The translations under genes and the position numbers were made by a program. Below, piece by piece: positions 34,223-41,224 of a stretch of 41,224 bases of DNA. Within the stretch, counting starts at the first letter, position 1. Each line of letters begins with the position of its first letter. Source of the DNA: Verrucomicrobiota bacterium (GTDB taxonomy: Bacteria > Verrucomicrobiota > Verrucomicrobiia > Chthoniobacterales > UBA10450); the NCBI GenBank assembly GCA_003218395.1, contig QHNJ01000009.1:1-41224 (forward strand), written 5' to 3'. The notes under the pieces were generated by a model. The model was not told the origin of the DNA and searched no databases. It saw only the letters and a program-made list of their open reading frames with translations.

Positions 34223-35383
34223 TCACGGTGACGAGGTACTCTCTGTAGGAGGAAAAAGCTGCAGCAGCCGTGCCGGTTCCGCCTGAACGGCTTGCAATTT
34301 ATCATTGTAATAAACCAAAATCCTGTACCCCAAATACCTTCGCTCACCAGCTCCTGCCAAAGAACCTGCCTTCGCCGTCCGACTCTTCTGTCCCGGTTTG
34401 ACCGCTGACGCCGTCTCAGAAAGTGCTGCCTCAGATGAGACGCCCCTCATTTTCGGGCGCAGATAATTCACAGAGAGTATCTCCGGGTTTGTGTCCGTCC
34501 AATCGTGCTTCGGTGTTACCCATTCGTAGTTCACGTCAGCGTCAGTCAGCTTAATATCTTTGTCATTTACAGTGTCGTAAAAGAACACCTGAATTTTCAC
34601 TTTGGTGTGATCAATTGCGGTATTGGGCTGTTTTCTTATGCCGATCCGGAGCGTCAGGTTAGTCTCTGCGTCGGGTTCGGGCGTTTCCGTCGTTTTGACT
34701 TCGGTAATTCCGAAGGTGGAGCCCTCCGGGATACCGGCAACATCCTTGCGTGAGGCGGTGGTCCCGAGTACCGCGCTCGTCATACCAGCTTCGGCTGGAG
34801 CTGGAGTGGGCACCCCCAGCTTCAAGCGCCGATCTGCCAATTCATACGCCGCGCCAGCCGACGGGCCCATTTCCTGAAGCTTGCGCCACATCTCATTCGA
34901 ACGGTCGAAGAGTTGCATTGATTCATAGGTCTTGGCTGTTTCCTCGAGCACTGTTGCGTTGTTTGGCTCGCTTTCCAATGCTTCCTGCAAGCGGGCCAGC
35001 GCATTTGTCGTGTCGCCCCGGTCGCGTAGTTCGACGCCTTCTCGCAGCAGCTGATCAACCAGCGACGGGGCCGGGGTCGGGGCCGCCGCTTTCGACGAAA
35101 ACTCTGACTGCGGTACCGGTGCCGGTGTTGCAGAAGCGGCAGAGGCCGGAGGGCGGACCACAGTTGCAGTGATTGCCTGTGTCGATGTTCGAGCAGCGCG
35201 AACCCCGCCAACGTAGTAAAAGGTTGCGGCGAGGATCTCCGCTACCGCCAGAATCACGATCAAGCCGAGCCCAACGCTGAAACTCGGATCGACCTGCGTA
35301 GCGCGTGAGAGAAGACTTCGCATGGGGCGGTAGACCCGTTTCTGTAAACGCGCTTTCGCAAAGCTGTCAACTCCTGCAGTCAC
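34223..35383 (-). CDS. Membrane-anchored TPR-containing protein
   Basis: 386 residues from GTG 35383; the ATG at 35323 is an alternative. A single membrane helix (FSVGLGLIVILAVAEILAAT) lies near 34-54, then a Pro/Ala/Thr-rich linker, about two TPR units (LVDQLLREGVELRDRGDTTN near 107-127, EALESEPNNATVLEE), and a beta-rich C-terminal domain with LRIGIRKQPNTAIDHTKVKI and GYRILVYYNDKLQAVQAEP. The last part resembles a BON/Ig-like wall domain but I cannot name it. It precedes the unknown secreted protein and amidase on the same strand, hinting at an envelope role. Confidence 0.65.
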   Translation of the reverse strand: MTAGVDSFAKARLQKRVYRPMRSLLSRATQVDPSFSVGLGLIVILAVAEILAATFYYVGGVRAARTSTQAITATVVRPPASAASATPAPVPQSEFSSKAAAPTPAPSLVDQLLREGVELRDRGDTTNALARLQEALESEPNNATVLEETAKTYESMQLFDRSNEMWRKLQEMGPSAGAAYELADRRLKLGVPTPAPAEAGMTSAVLGTTASRKDVAGIPEGSTFGITEVKTTETPEPDAETNLTLRIGIRKQPNTAIDHTKVKIQVFFYDTVNDKDIKLTDADVNYEWVTPKHDWTDTNPEILSVNYLRPKMRGVSSEAALSETASAVKPGQKSRTAKAGSLAGAGERRYLGYRILVYYNDKLQAVQAEPARLLQLFPPTESTSSP

Positions 35384-35445
35384 GGAATGTCGGTGCGATG
35401 GAGAGATGAATGAATGATCATTACTCCATCGTCGTGGAGCTACGC

Positions 35446-35916
35446 CTACCGGGAAATATCGATCTGACTAAACATTTTGAATCCTTCGCCCATCAGCACT
35501 GAAGAAGCGCATTGCGTATCTTCGACATGCAGGGCGATCGCGGCAAAGCCGCGTGGCCGAATGAGCAGAGGATATGTGAAATGGACATTGACTTCGGCCA
35601 TCACCAACGCGGCGAGCAGCTTCACCAGCTGTGTGGCCACTTCTCGCACTTCAACCACCACCACCTCGCAAACACCGAAAGCAACGTTTTTTTCCCGAAA
35701 CAATTTCTCTACGCGACCTGGGTCGCTCACGATAATCCGGGCGATGGCCGAGTCGGTTGACTCAGACACGCTCAGGGCCACTACGTGAGTATTCTGCGTA
35801 TTGAGCAGCTTCACAACCTCCAGCATAGCTCCCACCTTGTTCGGCAGAAAAACGGAGAACTGCTTTACCAGCGGCCCTCCCATCTTCGAAGTTGTTTCCG
35901 GTAAATCGACAGGCAT
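35446..35916 (-). CDS. ACT-domain regulatory protein
   Basis: 156 residues with two ACT-like units: residues ~17-85 (VKQFSVFLPNKVGAMLEVVKL, VVALSVSESTDSAIARIIVSD) and ~85-156 (VVVVEVREVATQLVKLLAAL, NVHFTYPLLIRPRGFAAIAL). Tandem ACT proteins bind amino acids and sense metabolic state. The DPGRVEKLFREKNVAFG linker is characteristic of small stand-alone ACT proteins. The ATG at 35883 is an alternative start. It lies 213 bases from lysS on the opposite strand, in a divergent arrangement. Confidence 0.8.
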   Translation of the reverse strand: MPVDLPETTSKMGGPLVKQFSVFLPNKVGAMLEVVKLLNTQNTHVVALSVSESTDSAIARIIVSDPGRVEKLFREKNVAFGVCEVVVVEVREVATQLVKLLAALVMAEVNVHFTYPLLIRPRGFAAIALHVEDTQCASSVLMGEGFKMFSQIDISR

Positions 35917-36002
35917 GTGAGTGGCACGGCGCCGATGAAAAATCGGCGTAGCGCTCCGGCAACTATCTCATTGTCAGTCTTTCCTTGGCAAACCCAATGT
36001 GA

Positions 36003-36068
36003 ACGTAATTCGTTAAAAGTTACATCGTTACATCGTTTTAACTTTTGTAACTTTATAACCCTGTAACG
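36003..36068. repeat. GTTAC/TAACG-word spacer repeat upstream of lysS
   Basis: ACGTAATTCGTTAAAAG, then GTTACATCGTTACATCG, TTTTAAC, TTTTGTAACTTTATAACC, CTGTAACG. The words ACGTAATTCGTT and GTTACATCGTTACA recur after lysS at 37587-37640. Confidence 0.65.
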
Positions 36069-36128
36069 CTTTCCAGCCTCTTTCAGGCTGTTCATTTCGG
36101 CGCGGCGCTTTACATTCGCTCGCCGACG

Positions 36129-37583
36129 ATGGACGAAGAGAATGAGCTGATCGCGCTGCGGCGCAAAAAACTCGACGCGCTTCGCTCGAAAGGGGTCGAA
36201 CCATTCGGGGCTGGTTTCGAACCAAGCGGATCTATCGCGGAGGTGCGCGAAAAATTTAAAGAACGCGAGACCCTTCGCGCGGCTGGCCGCATCACTGCGC
36301 ATCGCGACATGGGCAAAAGCCACTTTCTCGACCTGCGCGACGCCACCGGACGGATTCAAATTTATATTCACGCGAAAGAAGTTGGCGCTGAGCTGGTCGA
36401 TCTTTTTCGCCTGCTCGATATCGGGGATCTCGTCGGCATCGAGGGCACATGCTTTCTCACGAAAAGCGGGGAACCGACGATCAAGGTGCGCACCCTCCGG
36501 ATGCTCGCGAAAGCTCTGCGGCCGCTGCCTGAAAAATGGCACGGGTTGCAAGCCATCGAGGTCCGCTACCGACAGCGTTATCTCGATCTTCTTACGAACG
36601 AGCGTTCCCGCTTCGTGTTCGAAAAGCGGATCGCGATTGTCCGTGAAACCCGGCGCTTCTTTGAGGAGCGCGGCTTTTTGGAAGTGGAGACGCCGATTTT
36701 GCAGACCATTGCCGGCGGCGCCGCGGCCGAACCGTTTTACACCCATCACAAGGCGCTCGGCCTCGATCTGTATCTGCGCATCGCGCCAGAGCTTTATTTG
36801 AAGCGTTTGCTCGTAGGCGGGTTTAACAAGGTCTTCGAGATCAGCCGCAACTTCCGGAACGAAGGCATCTCCCGAAAACACAACCCGGAATTTACCATGC
36901 TCGAAGCTTACTGGGCATATGCCGATTTTGAGAAGATGGCGAATTTGGTCGAGGAACTAATTACTCATCTGGCGCAAGTCGTCTGCGGTTCCCTGCAAAT
37001 CGAACATGGAGATGGCGATGGAAAAATCACCTGCACGATCAACTTGAAACGGCCTTGGCGGCGCGCGCGCTACTACGATTTAGTGCGCGAAGCTGCAGGA
37101 AAAGATTGGTTCAAGCTATCGAGCAAACAGCGACGCGAACGCGCCATCCGCGAATTCAAATTAGAAATTTTGCCGCAACTCGCCGATTTCGAAGTGACCC
37201 AGCATGTCTTCGAAAAATTAGTCGAAGAGGCGACGGTCGATCCGCTCTTCGTCACGCATTGCCCGAAAGAGCTAGTGCCGCTGGCGAAACAAAACGCGGA
37301 GGACAATTCGCTCGTCGACGTTTTTGAGCTCATCATCAACGGCACGGAGATCGCCCCTGGTTACAGCGAGTTGAACGATCCGCTTCTGCAACGTCAGCGT
37401 TTGCTCGAACAAGCAGGTGAAGAGACGCAAAAGATCGACGAAGAATTTCTGCTCGCGCTCGAGTATGGTATGCCGCCGGCCGGCGGCTTTGGCATCGGCA
37501 TTGATCGGCTCACCATGCTGCTCACCGGCGCAGAATCGATCCGTGACGTTATTCTCTTCCCGCTGCTCAGGCCGAAGAAATAA
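36129..37583 (+). CDS. lysS: Lysine--tRNA ligase, class II
   Basis: 484 residues, usual length ~490-500. The N-terminal OB-fold anticodon-binding domain spans ~50-140 (AAGRITAHRDMGKSHFLDLR, IQIYIHAKEV). Catalytic motifs: motif 1 around RRFFEERGFLEVETPIL near 180, motif 2 FEISRNFRNEGISRKHNPEF near 240, and motif 3 GFGIGIDRLTMLLTG near 455. It charges tRNA-Lys in the cytoplasm. GTTAC-type repeats flank it on both sides. A large minus-strand open frame (35865-36881) across it is a shadow. Confidence 0.96.
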   Translation: MDEENELIALRRKKLDALRSKGVEPFGAGFEPSGSIAEVREKFKERETLRAAGRITAHRDMGKSHFLDLRDATGRIQIYIHAKEVGAELVDLFRLLDIGDLVGIEGTCFLTKSGEPTIKVRTLRMLAKALRPLPEKWHGLQAIEVRYRQRYLDLLTNERSRFVFEKRIAIVRETRRFFEERGFLEVETPILQTIAGGAAAEPFYTHHKALGLDLYLRIAPELYLKRLLVGGFNKVFEISRNFRNEGISRKHNPEFTMLEAYWAYADFEKMANLVEELITHLAQVVCGSLQIEHGDGDGKITCTINLKRPWRRARYYDLVREAAGKDWFKLSSKQRRERAIREFKLEILPQLADFEVTQHVFEKLVEEATVDPLFVTHCPKELVPLAKQNAEDNSLVDVFELIINGTEIAPGYSELNDPLLQRQRLLEQAGEETQKIDEEFLLALEYGMPPAGGFGIGIDRLTMLLTGAESIRDVILFPLLRPKK

Positions 37584-37585
37584 CG

Positions 37586-37692
37586 AAACGTAATTCGTTG
37601 GCGAGCCAACGTGATTTGTTAAAAAGGTTACATCGTTACAACGGAAGACAATCCGCTCTTGTAACCATTGTAACTTTTCTAACGATTTAACG
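37586..37692. repeat. GTTAC/TAACG-word spacer repeat downstream of lysS
   Basis: Repeats the words ACGTAATTCGTT, GTTACATCGTTACA, TTGTAACCATTGTAACTTTT and TAACGATTTAACG found before lysS, so lysS is framed by related tracts. Confidence 0.65.
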
Positions 37693-37707
37693 CCGCGAAG
37701 CCGTCAA

Positions 37708-37725
37708 CCCCGAAAGCTTTCGGGG
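37708..37725. terminator. Perfect palindrome at the end of the dodecin gene
   Basis: CCCCGAAAGCTTTCGGGG, an 18-base perfect palindrome immediately after the dodecin stop (minus strand). It could form a terminator hairpin for lysS and dodecin, which converge here, but there is no clear T-run. Confidence 0.6.
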
Positions 37726-37938
37726 TCAAGCGCCGCGTTCCAAATCGAACGTGACTTTAGCGTTGATGCGATAATTGCTCACTTTCCCGTTGTCCACTTC
37801 GGCGGTGAATTCCTTGATGTAAATCGAGCGAATATTCCGCAATGTTTTCGAGGCTTCGTTCACCGCGCCCTGCGCGGCGTCTTCCCAGCTCTTGGACGAT
37901 TGTGACATCAGTTCGATGACTTTAACGACTTTGGCCAT
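37726..37938 (-). CDS. Dodecin flavin-binding protein
   Basis: 70 residues (MAKVVKVIELMSQSSKSWED then AAQGAVNEASKTL and FTAEVDNGKVSNYRINAKV), the whole length of a dodecin. Dodecins form hollow 12-mers that store or buffer flavin; the SWEDA and KVxxYRI positions fit. The open frame runs upstream to 38139, but the GGAGGAGAA site eight bases before the ATG at 37938 fixes the start. It converges with lysS. Confidence 0.93.
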   Translation of the reverse strand: MAKVVKVIELMSQSSKSWEDAAQGAVNEASKTLRNIRSIYIKEFTAEVDNGKVSNYRINAKVTFDLERGA

Positions 37939-38104
37939 GGTAATAATTCTCCTCCGTTTATCTATCGCGGATCGGAGGTAGATCGCGTGTTCCATGGCGC
38001 GACGATTCTTTTTCGACCGCGGTGTCAGCGGGGTCACGTCACGGGCAATCAAAATGATTCGTTGAAACGATGAAGGGGTGAAGCGACGAAGCGTTGGCTT
38101 CGCC

Positions 38105-38166
38105 ACGTCAAGTCGTTGAATCGTAAATCGTAAATCCAATGTAACGATGTAACGTTTTAACGTTGG
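38105..38166. repeat. GTTAC/TAACG-word spacer repeat upstream of glgB
   Basis: CGTTGAATCGTAAATCG, TAAATCCAATGTAACG and ATGTAACGTTTTAACG. It is close to the reverse complement of the 15178-15243 tract, so the repeat occurs in both orientations. It ends about a dozen bases before the glgB start. Confidence 0.65.
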
Positions 38167-38177
38167 AACACATAACT

Positions 38178-40382
38178 ATGAAACCTTTCCAAATCGCCGG
38201 ATTGCCGCCCGACGAATTGACCAGTTTTCTCACCGGAACACATTCCGATCCGTTCCGCATTTTGGGACCACACCGAGTCGGGGACGATTTGGAGGTCCGT
38301 GTTTTCCGGCCCGACGCGCGAAAGATCGACATCGTCCTAAATCAACAGCTAAAAGAGCCGATTGCGGCGGAGAGAATTCACCGCGACGGTTTCTTCTGCG
38401 CAACTGTGCTGGGAGCTAGGCGCGACCTTGATTACCATCTGCGCCTCACAGCGTGGGACGGGTCGGAGTCTCTGACGCGCGATCCGTATCAGTACGGCCC
38501 GATCATGGGCGAGGTTGATCAACATTTGTTCGGCGAAGGACAGCACTGGCAGATTTACGAAAAGTTTGGCGCACACCTGCGCACTATCGGCGATGCCGCG
38601 GGCGCTTACTTCGCGGTTTGGGCGCCCAACGCGCAGCGGGTCAGTGTGACAGGCGATTTCAACGGTTGGGACGGCCGCGTCAATCCGATGCGCAAACTCC
38701 TTGGCGGCGGCGTCTGGGAATTATTTTTGCCCGGCGTTCTTGAAGGCGCGCACTACAAATTCGAAATTCGCACCCAGACGGGCGCGCTTTTGCTCAAGAG
38801 CGATCCCTTCGCCTTTTTTAATCAGCACGGATTATCGACCAGTTCTCTCGTTTACAATCTCGACCGTTATCAATGGAGCGACGCCGAGTGGATGGAATCG
38901 CGGCGGAGACGGGATTGGCCGAAGACTCCGGTCAGCATTTACGAAGTACACCTCGGCTCATGGCGTCGTCACGCGGATGAAGGACGCCAGTTCAGTTATC
39001 TCGAACTGTCCGAGACTCTGGTGCCATACGTGCTGGAGATGGGTTACACTCACATCGAGTTGCTGCCCATCGCCGAGCATCCGTTCGAAGGCTCCTGGGG
39101 TTATCAAGTCACCAATTATTACGCTCCCACCAGCCGCTTCGGCTCGCCCGATGAATTCCGTCATTTCATCGACGCATGTCACCGAGCCGGGATTGGCGTC
39201 ATCATGGACTGGGTGCCGGCGCATTTCCCGAAAGATGCGTACGCCCTGGCCGAGTTCGACGGCACCGATCTCTACGAACACATGGACCCGCGCCAGGGTG
39301 AGCACCAGGATTGGGGGACGCTCATTTTTAATTATGGCCGCCCCGAAGTCCGCAATTTCCTTATCGGCAACGCCCTCTTCTGGCTGGACAAATATCACAT
39401 CGACGGTCTGCGCGTGGACGCGGTGGCCTCGATGCTTTACCTCGATTATTCGAGACAACCAGGGCAATGGATCCCAAATGTTTATGGCGGCCGCGAAAAT
39501 CTCGACGCGATCTATTTTTTGAAACGCTTCAATGAAGTTTGCTATGAGCGTTTCCCCGGGATCATGACCATCGCCGAGGAATCAACCGCATGGCCCGGCG
39601 TGTCGCGCCCGACTTACCTGGGCGGGCTCGGGTTCGGTTTCAAATGGAACATGGGCTGGATGCACGACTTCCTCCAGTACATGAGCCTCGATCCGGTTTA
39701 CCGGCGCTATCATCACGGGAATATCACCTTCTCGCTGCTCTACGCGTTCCAGGAGAATTTCATTCTAGTCCTCAGCCACGACGAAGTAGTTTACGGCAAG
39801 CGTTCGCTATTATCGAAGATGCCCGGCGACGAATGGCAAAAGTTCGCCAATCTCCGGATGTTTCTGGCGTGGATGTACGGGCATCCCGGCAAAAAACTGC
39901 TCTTTATGGGCGGCGAATTCGGCCAGCGCAACGAATGGAACCACGACGTAAGTCTCGACTGGGATTTGGTGCAGTTGCCTCGCCACGACGGATTGCGCCG
40001 TCTTGTTCAGCATCTCAATCACACCTACAAAAACGAGCCCGCCTTATGGGACCAAGACGACACCAATGAAGGGTTTGACTGGATCGATTTTCACGATGCC
40101 GACAACAGCGTAGTAGCGTTCCTGAGAAAATCGCGCGACGGCGACATGATCGCGTTCGTGGTAAATGCTACGCCGGTGGTGCATCATAATTACCGCCTCG
40201 GCGTTCCCGAGTGCGGATTCTGGCGCGAGATCATCAATACCGACGCCGAGACCTACGGCGGCAGCAACCTTGGCAATTACGGCGGCGTGCAGAGCGAAGA
40301 TCGGCAATGGATGGGTCGCCAGCATTCGATTCTGATCCATCTGCCGCCTCTGGCAACCGTGGCATTCAAGCTGGAAAGATGA
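38178..40382 (+). CDS. glgB: 1,4-alpha-glucan branching enzyme
   Basis: 734 residues from the ATG at 38178 (a TTG at 38163 is also possible). It adds alpha-1,6 branches to glycogen. An N-terminal N1 domain (FLTGTHSDPFRILGPH near 15-30) and a CBM48 module (AYFAVWAPNAQRVSVTGDFNGW near 145) precede the GH13 barrel. In the barrel: YEVHLGSWRRH, HIELLPIAEHPFEGSWGYQ, DGLRVDAVASMLYLDYSR (nucleophile Asp), MTIAEESTAWPGV (acid/base Glu) and LSHDEVVYGKRSLL (third Asp). The C-terminal beta domain closes with HLPPLATVAFKLER. It pairs metabolically with glgP at 7956 but is not adjacent. Confidence 0.96.
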   Translation: MKPFQIAGLPPDELTSFLTGTHSDPFRILGPHRVGDDLEVRVFRPDARKIDIVLNQQLKEPIAAERIHRDGFFCATVLGARRDLDYHLRLTAWDGSESLTRDPYQYGPIMGEVDQHLFGEGQHWQIYEKFGAHLRTIGDAAGAYFAVWAPNAQRVSVTGDFNGWDGRVNPMRKLLGGGVWELFLPGVLEGAHYKFEIRTQTGALLLKSDPFAFFNQHGLSTSSLVYNLDRYQWSDAEWMESRRRRDWPKTPVSIYEVHLGSWRRHADEGRQFSYLELSETLVPYVLEMGYTHIELLPIAEHPFEGSWGYQVTNYYAPTSRFGSPDEFRHFIDACHRAGIGVIMDWVPAHFPKDAYALAEFDGTDLYEHMDPRQGEHQDWGTLIFNYGRPEVRNFLIGNALFWLDKYHIDGLRVDAVASMLYLDYSRQPGQWIPNVYGGRENLDAIYFLKRFNEVCYERFPGIMTIAEESTAWPGVSRPTYLGGLGFGFKWNMGWMHDFLQYMSLDPVYRRYHHGNITFSLLYAFQENFILVLSHDEVVYGKRSLLSKMPGDEWQKFANLRMFLAWMYGHPGKKLLFMGGEFGQRNEWNHDVSLDWDLVQLPRHDGLRRLVQHLNHTYKNEPALWDQDDTNEGFDWIDFHDADNSVVAFLRKSRDGDMIAFVVNATPVVHHNYRLGVPECGFWREIINTDAETYGGSNLGNYGGVQSEDRQWMGRQHSILIHLPPLATVAFKLER

Positions 40383-40406
40383 TTTGTTAGTCTCGCTAAA
40401 TCTTGA

Positions 40407-40694
40407 TCACGTTGTGTCAATAGTAAGGACTTCTCTGAAAGCTAGTGTCAAGCGGTGAGGCGGTGAGGTGGTTAGTAGTGGTGGTTCGACACGCTCGAGC
40501 CGATCGTAGATCGCCTGCCAGTTCCAGCATGCCTCAATCACCACCCGGCTCTTGCCGCCCAACGAGCAAAAAAATTGAGCGAAACCAGCAGCCAGATTGC
40601 CCTCGATGCGGGCTTCGCCTAGCCGCCGGCCTCGCTCGTCCTGCGCAACACAAACACTGTAGCGTTTGTGGATATCGATTCCAACGTAATTCAT
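40407..40694 (-). mobile_element. IS110-family transposase remnant
   Basis: The first ~70 residues match the IS110 DEDD transposase N-terminus: NYVGIDIHKRYSVCVAQDER (first catalytic Asp) and SRVVIEACWNWQAIYDRLE (Glu region). The frame then turns into PLLTTSPPHRLT and LAFREVLTIDTT-stop, which does not fit the family, so the rest of the ~330-residue protein is gone. The remainder of the fragment may be the element's far end, brought close by internal deletion. Not functional. Confidence 0.85.
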
Positions 40695-40705
40695 GATAGC
40701 ATCTC

Positions 40706-40735
40706 CTTTCGGTTGCCCAAACGCTCCACCGAAAG
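40706..40735. other. Hairpin upstream of the IS110 transposase start
   Basis: CTTTCGGT/ACCGAAAG, 8 perfect pairs with a 14-base loop (TGCCCAAACGCTCC on plus). It lies 12 bases before the transposase ATG, in the non-coding end where IS110 elements encode their bridge RNA, but no core-recognition loops can be assigned from one copy. The 150 bases beyond it carry no gene. Confidence 0.55.
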
Positions 40736-40841
40736 AGCGATGCTTTCATGCTACCTGACCCCATTTTCCATTCCCGGTTCGGGCGTCGAGTGCAAAATAC
40801 AGAAATACGGATCGACAAATCGCGCCTGGCAAGGTTGTGGC

Positions 40842-40895
40842 GGGTAGGACGGTTCATCGAACCGCCCAAGCCGATTGTGGTCAATCGCCCTACCC
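40842..40895. repeat. Three-way-junction palindromic element, copy 7
   Basis: Outer stem GGGTAGG (40842-40848) with CCTACCC (40889-40895). Internal hairpins CGGTTC/GAACCG (loop ATC, 40850-40864) and CGATTG/CAATCG (loop TGGT, 40872-40887), all perfect. It ends two bases before the stop of the partial TPR gene. Confidence 0.85.
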
Positions 40896-40897
40896 GA

Positions 40898-41224
40898 TTA
40901 TTTCGGCGCTGACGCGCTAAGTTTTTGGAAGCGTGGATCATTCCGCAGCGGATCGAACATTGGATCGAGCCGGAGCAGCGCAGGAGTGAGCGGCACGTTT
41001 TCAGCCAGCGCGCCATTGTACGGTATCGAGAGCAGCTTCTCTAACGCGGCCATGGCGCGGTCGGGCTCCCCCATGCGCGCCGCCACCCGGGCCAGGATCT
41101 CGATCGGAAAGGGGCCATCTAACGCGTCTTTCTCGATAGGGACCACAACCATCGCTCCCTCGATCAGTTTGAATGCGGCGCCTTTGTCACCAAGGCCCAT
41201 ATTGGTCAGCGCGAGATCGCCCAT
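40898..41224 (-). CDS. C-terminal part of a TPR protein (partial)
   Basis: 108 residues at the right edge; the gene continues past the window, so the ATG at 41224 is not necessarily its start. It contains one recognisable TPR unit (LALTNMGLGDKGAAFKLIEG), PIEILARVAARMGEPDRAMA, and the ending LRLDPMFDPLRNDPRFQKL, which is the same type of C-terminal motif as at the end of the TPR genes at 24081 and 25872. It is probably another cyclase or kinase/TolB-like/TPR protein. It ends beside the cloverleaf repeat at 40842. Confidence 0.78.
   Translation of the reverse strand: MGDLALTNMGLGDKGAAFKLIEGAMVVVPIEKDALDGPFPIEILARVAARMGEPDRAMAALEKLLSIPYNGALAENVPLTPALLRLDPMFDPLRNDPRFQKLSASAPK

Noticed and set aside
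34780-34815. CCAGC-TTCG-GCTGG hairpin in the TPR gene at 34223
   Set aside because: A small coding-strand palindrome within a Pro/Ala-coding stretch; too short and without an outer stem to be counted with the element family.
35865-36881. A 338-codon minus-strand open frame across lysS
   Set aside because: It is antisense to the clearly conserved lysine--tRNA ligase, has no recognisable domain, and looks like a codon-bias shadow.
37939-38139. Extended N-terminus for dodecin
   Set aside because: The strong GGAGGAGAA site before 37938 and the fixed dodecin length of about 70 residues rule out the longer frame.

Overview
The window looks like a chromosomal piece of a GC-rich Gram-negative bacterium, most likely a Verrucomicrobiota member of the soil Spartobacteria/Chthoniobacterales type. 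This placement is inferred from gene style and was not searched: cyclase/TolB-like/TPR receptors, a prepilin-like protein with a C-terminal H-x-G-like tail, outer-membrane and periplasmic proteins, a short-form glycogen phosphorylase, and intergenic and intragenic palindromes of a kind I associate with that phylum. I see no rRNA, tRNA, CRISPR array or phage module.

Layout. 1-2600: edge of an MBL-fold hydrolase, a tiny secreted Cys-rich peptide, a GIN-domain lipoprotein and a secreted protein of unknown role. 2750-4236: a frameshifted phosphatase/phosphodiesterase. 4310-4749: decayed gene pieces. 4746-7837: a plus-strand cluster of outer-membrane protein, CopC, CopD (frameshifted) and a GNAT acetyltransferase (frameshifted), probably for copper handling. 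7956-11721: glycogen phosphorylase and a rhomboid protease. 11857-16526: DsbA-like protein, infC without an ATG start, a TPR protein, YmdB-type phosphodiesterase and an amidase. 16587-22722: aroB, prepilin-like protein, DUF4870 protein, holA and uvrB. 22928-29906: an array of cyclase/TolB-like/TPR genes, one broken by a deletion and one reduced to 40 codons. 29850-35916: a minus-strand run with an ACT-domain protein, TPR protein, unknown protein, amidase, NAD(P)HX repair enzyme and site-2 protease. 36129-40382: lysS, dodecin and glgB. 40407-41224: an IS110 remnant and the tail of another TPR protein.

The most striking feature is a set of dispersed palindromic elements, about 50-130 bp long, that share one predicted shape: an outer stem closing two internal hairpins (a three-way junction). 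I count seven: 4232-4283, 16541-16592, 18980-19030, 19540-19644, 21299-21425, 26579-26650 and 40842-40895. Three lie inside open reading frames (holA, uvrB and a cyclase), where they add roughly 24-43 residues without breaking the frame. Two others contribute the stop codon or last codons of a gene. This recalls the protein-coding palindromic elements of Rickettsia, but with a different fold and in an unrelated lineage. A second, AT-richer repeat type built of GTTAC/TAACG words sits in spacers at lysS, glgB and an amidase.

Several genes carry single-base frameshifts (phosphatase, copD, GNAT), so either the assembly has indel errors or this stretch is decaying. The cyclase at 22928 is different: about 25 codons appear to be missing.
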